DNA of 13,671 nucleotides from Candidatus Thorarchaeota archaeon SMTZ1-83 (GTDB lineage Archaea; Asgardarchaeota; Thorarchaeia; Thorarchaeales; Thorarchaeaceae), in assembly GCA_001563325.1 (NCBI GenBank), contig LRSK01000207.1, forward strand, positions 1-13,671, in the 5' to 3' direction. Both the position numbers and the translations under genes were made by a program. Under the pieces are notes generated by a model. The model was not told the origin of the DNA. It was given only the letters and a program-made list of their open reading frames with translations, and did not search any database. The number at the start of each line of letters is the position of its first letter. Position 1 is the stretch's first letter. Below, one piece after another: positions 6,571 to 11,751 of this stretch.

Positions 6571-7677
6571 ATGCAACCGTTTATTGGACAGTCTGACTAC
6601 AGGGTTTTGGAGAGAAGATTGACTAAGGTTTCTGGCCATTGCGCAATGATTGACCAAGGCTATCCGAGAGGTTCATGCTTGGTTGAGGCAGCAGACAGCA
6701 AACAGAAGCTGGCATGCTCTGCTACGCTACGTCATAGTACAGAGAAGGGCTATGAGCGACTGATCAAATCCCTTCTTCTGTCACGGCCAGAAGATTACAT
6801 GTCGATCTACCAGAGTGGCTGCAACCATACTTGTCTCAAGTGCCATTCTCACGAGTTCAGTAAGGTGGTGACTGGAGAATGGATGTCTGCCGAGATGATA
6901 GCAGACATCGCTAAGAGATACCGCGAGGATGTCACGGTCTTCGAGCCCAAAGAGGCTGCCACGAGCTGGCATGCTCATCGACTCTGCAGACACTGTGGAG
7001 CTTGCGTTCTCACTGGGAGCCGTTCTGAGATTTGCCCTTCTAAACTCACCACTGATCAAATCGTCCTGAGTCCTCAAGGGATTGGTCCTGCCCGGAACAT
7101 CGTTGCGTTCACTGGTGGCGACATACTCTGCAAACCTGAGTTCTACATCGAGGCAGCACAGAAGATCAAAGAGAAGTCCAATGACCTCTGGGTGTTGCTC
7201 GAAACTAACGGCTATGGTCTTACTCCGAGGAACATTGAAGCCTATGCCGAAGGAGGGATTGACTCATTCTGGCTAGATATCAAGGCCTACTCTGAAGACA
7301 TCTATCGTAAGCTCTGTGGAACGACCAATGCCCACATTCTGTCAAGCGTTCAGGAGATTGTGAATCACGGGTTCACTCTCGAAGTCCTAACTCTGCACAT
7401 TCCGGGCCTTGTCGAGAAGGACGAACATGCGAAGATTGCGAGGTTGATTTCAGAGGCCAATTCAGGAATCCCTACCACCCTGTTGGCGTTCTTCCCCTGC
7501 TATGAACTTCAATCACCTGACTACAGGGCCCCCACTGCGCAGGAGATGGCTGAAAGCTATATCGCAATGCAAGAAGAAGGCATTGAGAACCTACGATTGG
7601 GCAACCAGGGTGTGTTCCTGAAGAGCAATGAAGACCGACAGTATCTGGTAGATACCATCGGCCCCGAGGTGATGTGA
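6571..7677 (+). CDS. Radical SAM protein, PFL-activase-like, with second Cys cluster
   Basis: This 368-residue protein has the radical SAM motif CNHTCLKC (Cys84, 88, 91), which binds the [4Fe-4S] cluster that cleaves S-adenosylmethionine. A second group, Cys139, 142, 145 and 155 (CX2CX2CX9C), may hold an auxiliary cluster and interrupts the barrel where glycyl-radical activating enzymes carry ferredoxin inserts. FTGGDILCKPEF is the SAM-contacting GGE-like motif with Asp instead of Glu. LLETNGYG and DIKAYSEDIYRKLCG are typical of pyruvate formate-lyase activase-like proteins. The N-terminal 80 residues hold three more Cys (24, 36, 49) and are not part of the core. No glycyl radical enzyme gene is visible nearby, so the target is unknown. 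The ATG has no clear Shine-Dalgarno site; its closeness to the previous gene suggests translational coupling. Confidence 0.9.
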   Translation: MQPFIGQSDYRVLERRLTKVSGHCAMIDQGYPRGSCLVEAADSKQKLACSATLRHSTEKGYERLIKSLLLSRPEDYMSIYQSGCNHTCLKCHSHEFSKVVTGEWMSAEMIADIAKRYREDVTVFEPKEAATSWHAHRLCRHCGACVLTGSRSEICPSKLTTDQIVLSPQGIGPARNIVAFTGGDILCKPEFYIEAAQKIKEKSNDLWVLLETNGYGLTPRNIEAYAEGGIDSFWLDIKAYSEDIYRKLCGTTNAHILSSVQEIVNHGFTLEVLTLHIPGLVEKDEHAKIARLISEANSGIPTTLLAFFPCYELQSPDYRAPTAQEMAESYIAMQEEGIENLRLGNQGVFLKSNEDRQYLVDTIGPEVM

Positions 7678-7688
7678 GCGACTATTCC

Positions 7689-7881
7689 TTACTGATCTTT
7701 GGACTTCTCCGAGGCTGGTTCTCCACCAATTCCCAATGTGACTTTGGTATCTCCCGGACTGTTACCTCCACGGCATGTTCAGGAATGTCCAGGTTCACAA
7801 ACATCTTGGCGATACCTCTCTGACTGTCCTAACCTTCTCTTCTCCAAAACCTTCCCAGACGTTCACGTGTACAACTGGCAT
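7689..7881 (-). pseudogene. 4-oxalocrotonate tautomerase-like protein, broken by two single-base losses
   Basis: Starting at ATG 7881, the frame reads MPVVHVNVWEGFGEEKVRTV and then stops early. Restoring one base in the C run at 7815-7816 and one in that at 7732-7734 (G runs on the coding strand) gives a continuous 64-residue protein ending at TAA 7689. The restored middle, REGIAKMFVNLDIP, and the tail, REIPKSHWGIGGEPASEK, match the 4-OT family, including the conserved GIGG motif. Pro2, exposed after Met removal, is the catalytic base of this family, which performs keto-enol tautomerisation as small hexamers. GAGGAG lies upstream of the ATG at good spacing. Both lesions are homopolymer losses in a gene that otherwise looks fully constrained, so sequencing or assembly error is as likely as real decay. 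It is the third minus-strand gene after two membrane proteins. Confidence 0.8.
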
Positions 7882-7945
7882 TGATGGCTCTCCTCTCTCG
7901 GATGAGCTCACCAACCTCGGCCAAATCTTCTTCATCATGACGAAG

Positions 7946-8221
7946 TCAGAGTTCTCTCTCATCGTCTGAGATGTTCATGACCTCTTCATCGAAGGGTTCC
8001 CCATGATAGTGAAACTGGAAGAGCGGGCGACCCCTCATTCCAAGACCACAGCTGAAGAGTGGGAGGACGACCACTGCAATCATTAGAATGGCCCAAGGCA
8101 AACTGCTGAGACCTGAGAATGTCACAGGCCACAGGAGTATTCCCACGATAGGGAGAAGAGCGAGTATGACACAAGCGAGATAGCCGGGGTGCCTCTCAGA
8201 GTCTTCCCAATCGTATCGCAT
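7946..8221 (-). CDS. Small two-helix membrane protein, unknown
   Basis: Ninety-one residues with a short charged N-terminus (RYDWEDSERH), two hydrophobic segments at about 13-35 and 41-62, and a C-terminal tail of 29 residues that becomes acidic (FDEEVMNISDDEREL). I do not recognise a family. It is probably an integral membrane protein with both ends in the cytoplasm. The ATG has only a distant GGAAGAG 12 bases upstream. Beyond the TGA the same frame stays open to 7831 and reads helical, charged text (DEEDLAEVGELIRERRAIN) before running into the tautomerase gene. The true C-terminus could therefore be longer if the TGA is an error. It sits between the coiled-coil membrane protein and the tautomerase, in the same direction. 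Confidence 0.6.
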   Translation of the reverse strand: MRYDWEDSERHPGYLACVILALLPIVGILLWPVTFSGLSSLPWAILMIAVVVLPLFSCGLGMRGRPLFQFHYHGEPFDEEVMNISDDEREL

Positions 8222-8296
8222 GGAAGGACATCGCTCTTCCTTGCTTGAAAAGCATCGACTTCAAAGCAAGTTTTCTGACACTCTGTATCACGACTC

Positions 8297-8890
8297 TCAT
8301 GAGGTGCCGTGCTTCGCGAGGACCTCCTCCACATGTGCCACTACGAACTGTTTCAAGTCCCTGTAGCGATTCTCCAGCATTCTTGCGGTGGACTCATCCA
8401 TATCGCTTCGCCTCATGTAGTCCAACATTCTCTCAACTGCTCGATTATGGAGTTCTACGGAATTATAGGCGCGGTAGATACTGTAGCGAATCTCATCATC
8501 GAGCTTGGCCGCTAGGCCGGTGGAGTTCGCAATGTGCCACGATACAGTTGGGACCACCTCAAAGAGGACATCATCGTTCAGTGCTTCACAGATGTCGTCT
8601 AGCTCTTCAATAAGCTCCTGCTGGATTTTCTCTACTTCTTTCATCTCTCTCTGGTCGGAGTTCCATTGGTCGAGTGCCAAGGCAAGGAAGACGCCGATGA
8701 ATCCTGCGAGGAGTCCGGGAACGAAGTTCTCAAGGTACACTGTGCTATACAGGAGATCACTCAACCCAAAAGTGACAATTAACACGATTGCTGCCACAAA
8801 AGAAGCTGCAATCAGAAGTCTTGTATGCGGCAACTTACTCCATCCTAGTTCCTTTTTAGACCTCCCGACTATTTCACTTGTTAGGCTCAA
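8297..8890 (-). CDS. Two-helix membrane protein with coiled coil, unknown
   Basis: Up to 197 residues. Hydrophobic segments are at about 25-43 and 56-73, the second reading FVPGLLAGFIGVFLALALDQW. A charged helix, probably a coiled coil, runs from 78 to 105 (REMKEVEKIQQELIEELDD), followed by a helical soluble domain rich in Arg and Glu. The layout, two N-terminal helices with a Gly-rich second helix ending in a Leu-Asp-x-Trp type motif, occurs in many uncharacterised prokaryotic membrane proteins; I cannot give a function. The longest frame starts at TTG 8890, but a good TATA box at 8898-8906 would put the transcript start near 8876, downstream of it. TTG 8833, preceded by GGAG, would give 178 residues and may be the real start. 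It is first in a minus-strand gene group. Confidence 0.7.
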   Translation of the reverse strand: MSLTSEIVGRSKKELGWSKLPHTRLLIAASFVAAIVLIVTFGLSDLLYSTVYLENFVPGLLAGFIGVFLALALDQWNSDQREMKEVEKIQQELIEELDDICEALNDDVLFEVVPTVSWHIANSTGLAAKLDDEIRYSIYRAYNSVELHNRAVERMLDYMRRSDMDESTARMLENRYRDLKQFVVAHVEEVLAKHGTS

Positions 8891-8897
8891 AGTACGC

Positions 8898-8906
8898 TAT
8901 TTATAA
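8898..8906 (-). promoter_or_regulatory. TATA box for the minus-strand membrane-protein genes
   Basis: The minus strand reads CCTTATAAATAG here, a near-consensus archaeal TATA box. Transcription would begin about 25 bases further, near 8876. The plus strand reads CTATTTATAAGG, so use in the other direction cannot be excluded. Confidence 0.55.
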
Positions 8907-8918
8907 GGAAAACACTCC

Positions 8919-8932
8919 TTAACTATAGTTAA
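8919..8932. promoter_or_regulatory. Perfect 14-bp palindrome, probable operator
   Basis: TTAACTATAGTTAA is its own reverse complement over 14 bases. It lies 13 bases upstream of the minus-strand TATA box. Next to it AAGGA (8905-8909) and TCCTT (8916-8920) form a second small inverted repeat. The position between divergent genes suggests a dimeric regulator site; the regulator is unknown. Confidence 0.5.
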
Positions 8933-8954
8933 TAATGACAAAAATGGGCGGAAC

Positions 8955-8987
8955 CCTCGAAAACAAGCGCGAAAGCGCGTTTCGAGG
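8955..8987 (+). other. GAAA-capped hairpin upstream of the histone gene
   Basis: CCTCGAAA (8955-8962) pairs with TTTCGAGG (8980-8987). Inside, GCGC (8967-8970) and GCGC (8975-8978) close a GAAA tetraloop of the GNRA type, with an asymmetric internal loop between the two stems. No T run follows, so it is not a typical terminator. It may be a small RNA, or part of the histone leader if transcription starts near 8930. Confidence 0.55.
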
Positions 8988-9004
8988 CATGTGCCTAGGA
9001 TAGC

Positions 9005-9012
9005 CTTAAAAG
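9005..9012 (+). promoter_or_regulatory. Candidate TATA box of the histone gene
   Basis: CTTAAAAG lies 48 bases before the histone ATG and would give a leader of about 25 bases. A second possible plus-strand TATA (TTTATAAG, 8900-8907) would instead give a leader of about 130 bases that includes the hairpin. Confidence 0.35.
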
Positions 9013-9060
9013 CAACTAGGGCTCATTTCAACCACTCTTGCCTAAAGGGTGTGCAAAAAC

Positions 9061-9252
9061 ATGGCAGTCAAGAAGAAATACCCAACTTTCTTTGTGAAGT
9101 CAGCTGTGAAGCAATTTGCAAAGGACAAGAACATGATGGTTGGCAGCGATGCCTACGATGCCATCAATATGAAGATCGGGAAGATGCTCGAAGCAGCAGC
9201 ATCCCGATGTAAGGACAACAAGAGAAAGACACTCAAAGCATACGATTTCTAA
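9061..9252 (+). CDS. Minimal archaeal histone-fold protein with truncated third helix
   Basis: Sixty-three basic residues. The first helix is about 10-23 (FFVKSAVKQFAKDK) and the long second helix about 29-52 (SDAYDAINMKIGKMLEAAAS). The loop NKRKTLKAYDF corresponds to the GRKTIKAEDI strand that precedes helix 3 in HMfB-type histones. The protein ends exactly there, so most of helix 3 is missing. Short histones of this form are known in prokaryotes, for example Bdellovibrio HBb, and are grouped as alpha-3-truncated histones. It should dimerise and bind DNA as a chromatin protein, but stacking into long nucleosome-like fibres may differ. ATG 9061 is chosen over GTG 9049 because the conserved family start is MAVKKKYPTF. 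It is monocistronic, with its own hairpin terminator. Confidence 0.88.
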   Translation: MAVKKKYPTFFVKSAVKQFAKDKNMMVGSDAYDAINMKIGKMLEAAASRCKDNKRKTLKAYDF

Positions 9253-9278
9253 GCTCTGTAGTGTAATTCTAGGACTGG

Positions 9279-9328
9279 GGGGCAACATATGTTTGCCCCG
9301 CCAGCTTTCTATTTCTGATCTGTTTTTT
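9279..9328 (+). terminator. Hairpin terminator of the histone gene
   Basis: GGGGCAA (9279-9285) and TTGCCCC (9293-9299) form a perfect 7-bp GC-rich stem over a 7-base loop, 26 bases after the histone stop. Pyrimidine-rich sequence follows, including T6 at 9323-9328. The 129 bases from 9329 to 9457 show nothing else that I recognise. Confidence 0.7.
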
Positions 9329-9457
9329 CTGTAGTACTGGCTTCATTCTTCATTGGAGTTTCTCTACTTCCCTAGATTCCAGGAGTGTCAATCGAATCGG
9401 CCGCTATACCAACTCCTTAGCCAAACCTCTCTGCTGGTGGTGTAATCAAACCGAAGA

Positions 9458-9465
9458 TTTATATT
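9458..9465 (+). promoter_or_regulatory. TATA box of the winged-helix operon
   Basis: TTTATATT is a near-consensus archaeal TATA box. Transcription would start near 9488-9490, leaving a leader of about ten bases before ATG 9499, which has no Shine-Dalgarno site. The first gene is thus nearly leaderless. Confidence 0.7.
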
Positions 9466-9468
9466 ACA

Positions 9469-9486
9469 ACTGTACATTATTACAGT
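9469..9486. promoter_or_regulatory. Inverted repeat, probable autoregulatory operator
   Basis: ACTGTA (9469-9474) and TACAGT (9481-9486) are exact reverse complements with CATTAT between them. The 18-bp site fills the space between the TATA box and the predicted transcript start. Related half-site text, TGTAAT at 9441-9446 and ATTACA at 9463-9468, flanks the TATA box. A bound dimer would block the polymerase, and the adjacent gene encodes a winged-helix protein. Confidence 0.65.
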
Positions 9487-9498
9487 CAGTGCAAAACA

Positions 9499-10230
9499 AT
9501 GACCGAAGACATCGAGCGAATCAGAGAAGAACTGGAAGAGATTCGGAAGATCAAAGAGGACCTCCGGAGCGAGCTAGATCAAGTTCGCCAGATTCGGCGA
9601 GAACGGGGGGAGGGGTCATCCAAGCGAGTAAGACGACCTCGTGCTCCTCGAGCCGCGATTGTAGACCTAAGCGGATTGACAGACAGTCTAGAAGTCATGA
9701 TGGAGGGTCTCGGTGATCAGATCCGTGACTCTCTGAGAGGCGTAGAGGACTTAGGCGAGGCATTCTCTGGACCAGCCCTTCGAATCCATTCGAGAACGAA
9801 ACGAAAGAGGGACAGGGACATTGAGGCGATTCCTCCAGAACGTGTCGCCCGAATAGTGAGCCCTCTAGGAAGTGAGGAGCGTCTGAAGATACTCGACTTC
9901 CTCAAAGACGGCGGTAAGAGTTTCAACGAGCTCGAGAACCACACTGGGAAGACTGGAAGCTCCCTTACGCATCACCTGAACCCCTTGCTCGAGGCAGGCT
10001 ATGTGATCAAGGGGGAGGTCCGCGGGACCTACTATGTCACAGTGGAAGGTCGACTCGCATACCGACTCGCACAGTGGCTGACAAGCAAGGTGGAGAGAGA
10101 ACGCTCCAGAAGTGGAAACAATGGAAATGGCGAATCTGGAGTCAAAGTAACGTTTGAAGACGACGAGGATGATAGATTCGATGCAGAAATCACTGAGGAC
10201 GGCGTGAGCCTAGAGGGGGATGATTGGTAA
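9499..10230 (+). CDS. ArsR-type winged-helix regulator with N-terminal coiled coil
   Basis: A 243-residue protein. Residues 1-36 are a heptad-like coiled coil rich in Glu, Arg and Ile. A basic linker (42-51) and an amphipathic region (55-90) follow. Residues 113-200 form an ArsR-like winged helix: VARIVSPLGSEERLKILDFL, the recognition helix region TGKTGSSLTHHLNPLLEAGY, and the wing GEVRGTYYVTVEG. The tail (212-243) is strongly acidic and ends DDW. No Cys metal sites are seen, so this is not a classical metal sensor. Known ArsR proteins are about 100 residues, so both extensions are additions. It probably binds the inverted repeat in its own promoter and responds to its co-transcribed partner; both points are inference. 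Its stop overlaps the next start by one base. Confidence 0.87.
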   Translation: MTEDIERIREELEEIRKIKEDLRSELDQVRQIRRERGEGSSKRVRRPRAPRAAIVDLSGLTDSLEVMMEGLGDQIRDSLRGVEDLGEAFSGPALRIHSRTKRKRDRDIEAIPPERVARIVSPLGSEERLKILDFLKDGGKSFNELENHTGKTGSSLTHHLNPLLEAGYVIKGEVRGTYYVTVEGRLAYRLAQWLTSKVERERSRSGNNGNGESGVKVTFEDDEDDRFDAEITEDGVSLEGDDW

Positions 10231-10991
10231 TGCAGGGTATGAGACCTGAAGGCCCGGTAATGACAACAACAACTCCATACAAGCTTGTTTCACATGACAA
10301 GGCCATAGTTGACTTGGAAACTGGTTGTGCTTGGGTTCACCTAGTGGAAGGAAACAGGAGAGTAGGCATCGCTTTTGCGGGGCTGTCACGCTTTGCGGTC
10401 GATGCCATTGAAGAAACCGAGGTTGGGGCTTTGGGCAAGTCTGTCACGACCACGCTCGATGGAGTCCAGCTCTACCTGGGTGAAACAACCATAGAAACTG
10501 CTTCTAGGAAGGCCAAAGACTCAGACATAGGAACTCTCGGCTTTGATGGAAGAGATGGTTTCTCGGATGCCGTTGATGCAGCGATCGAGGACAAAGTGAA
10601 CGGTCATGGAAGAACTCATCTCGTGCAGTCCGAGGGCAATGTGTTTCTTGGAACTGACATTCATTCCAAGCCGATTGTACTCGTTATTAAAGGCAAGGAC
10701 TTGGTGTTTGTGTACGACGAGAATGTCTTCTCTGTGGGTGAAAAAGAAACTGTTCACGTTGACAAGTCTGGAGTCAGAATTGGGCAAAGGGAAGGGAAGA
10801 CCCTGATGATATCCAAAGATGGTATCAAAGGTTTAGAGGGCCTCGAACATGTAGGCTCTATTGTCGAGGCTGCAGTCAGTGGCGCCTTGAGTGGCCTATC
10901 CGCAATCAAACCCTGGAAGTCGCTGAAGGCCGTTCGACGTCTCCCATACGCATGGGATGACGTTGATGAGTTCGACTGGGACGATGATTGA
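10230..10991 (+). CDS. Beta-rich protein partnered with the winged-helix regulator, unknown
   Basis: From ATG 10230 the protein has 253 residues; the stop TAA of the regulator and this ATG share a base. AGAGGGGG upstream is a good ribosome site. TTG 10224 would add two residues. The sequence is mostly short beta strands (for example AIVDLETGCAWVHLV and PIVLVIKGKDLVFVYDE). A Gly/Ala-rich helix (VEAAVSGALSGLSAIKPW) follows near the end, then an acidic tail, WDDVDEFDWDDD. The tail recalls the acidic end of its neighbour. No signal peptide, no clear membrane segment and no catalytic motif that I recognise. The one-base overlap implies translational coupling and fixed stoichiometry, so a sensor or co-regulator role is a reasonable guess, not shown by the sequence. 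Confidence 0.7.
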   Translation: MQGMRPEGPVMTTTTPYKLVSHDKAIVDLETGCAWVHLVEGNRRVGIAFAGLSRFAVDAIEETEVGALGKSVTTTLDGVQLYLGETTIETASRKAKDSDIGTLGFDGRDGFSDAVDAAIEDKVNGHGRTHLVQSEGNVFLGTDIHSKPIVLVIKGKDLVFVYDENVFSVGEKETVHVDKSGVRIGQREGKTLMISKDGIKGLEGLEHVGSIVEAAVSGALSGLSAIKPWKSLKAVRRLPYAWDDVDEFDWDDD

Positions 10992-11011
10992 TTGGTCCTC
11001 AATGTACCTAA

Positions 11012-11746
11012 TCATCTCTCCATTGCCATGGCTCTCAGTTCCTTAGGCATCTTTTCAATGGCGTATCGGAGGGCGGTCCTCGGCATGATTGCCTTCCTTG
11101 CCATCACATAGTCGAAGACCTCCGTCTCGTACGCCTTGGTCGCTTCCTTTAACATCCACCCATATCCCTTCTGAACAAGATCCTCAGCGTCGGTGAGGAG
11201 AGCATCAGCGATCTCGAAGATATGCTCCACATACTTTTCTCTCCTCAGTGAGTAGATGAATGCTACAGCAGATGCACGACGAACCATGGCATTGGGAGAG
11301 AAAGTCCAAGTCTTCACCTTCGGAATGTGCTCTGGGTATTCGTGGAGGAAATGGCCCAGAGAGTGAGTACAGAGGTCGTCACAACTCCCCCAACCTGTGA
11401 CATATGTCATGACCCACCTCTCGAAGACATCAAAGTGCTCGGGCCGAAAGTGATTCCTGAAGTTGAAGCTCCATTGGAAAGCGATGGTTCTCAATTCTGA
11501 TATCTTGCATGAAAGAAGATGGTCACAGAGTTGCAGTACAGGATCTATGTCCGTGATTCCCTCTGCCTTGACTTGACGAAGGAAGGATGCTGCTGTCCTG
11601 CGTACGGCGGGTGTGGGCACACCAAGGTGATGATAGACTGTATCTTCATCTGCCTTGTCTTCGAAATACGCAGCATAGTCCTGTCTTACGTGACTGCGCA
11701 ATTCTTCCTCAATTCTGATACGTAGGACCTTTTCGTCCACAGGCAT
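11012..11746 (-). CDS. AlkD-like DNA alkylation repair protein (HEAT-repeat glycosylase family)
   Basis: A 244-residue, mainly helical protein of the DNA alkylation repair (AlkC/AlkD) family. GVPTPAVRRTA near residue 42, WGSCDDLCTHSLG (Trp119, Asp123), MVRRASAVAFI (Arg156/157) and KGYGWMLKEA (Trp197) match in order and approximate spacing the Trp-Asp-Arg-Trp residues that hold alkylated bases in Bacillus AlkD. The family excises positively charged N3- or N7-alkyl purines without base flipping; some members only bind DNA. ATG 11746 is preceded by an in-frame GTG at 11749. The gene begins five bases after the ABC transporter stop, so they are co-transcribed. It is convergent with the winged-helix operon, and their stops are about 20 bases apart. 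Linkage to exporter genes suggests a detoxification theme, which is inference. Confidence 0.9.
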   Translation of the reverse strand: MPVDEKVLRIRIEEELRSHVRQDYAAYFEDKADEDTVYHHLGVPTPAVRRTAASFLRQVKAEGITDIDPVLQLCDHLLSCKISELRTIAFQWSFNFRNHFRPEHFDVFERWVMTYVTGWGSCDDLCTHSLGHFLHEYPEHIPKVKTWTFSPNAMVRRASAVAFIYSLRREKYVEHIFEIADALLTDAEDLVQKGYGWMLKEATKAYETEVFDYVMARKAIMPRTALRYAIEKMPKELRAMAMER

Positions 11747-11751
11747 CACAT

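Noticed and set aside
7699..7969. Short plus-strand frames after the radical SAM gene
   Set aside because: They overlap the minus-strand tautomerase, which has recognisable family motifs; the plus-strand text is low-information.
8245..8906. Several plus-strand frames of 68-133 codons
   Set aside because: They are antisense to the membrane protein with helices and coiled coil, and their translations are Ser/Arg-rich shadows.
9370..9440. Possible tRNA on the minus strand (text like GTTGGTATAGC and ATTCGATT)
   Set aside because: The would-be T arm and anticodon arm do not pair (GCCGA against GACAC), and there is no acceptor stem; resemblance is superficial.
10983..11016. GATGATT / AATCATC inverted repeat between convergent genes as a bidirectional terminator
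   Set aside because: It has a 20-base loop, AT-rich arms partly within the coding end, and no T run; likely chance.
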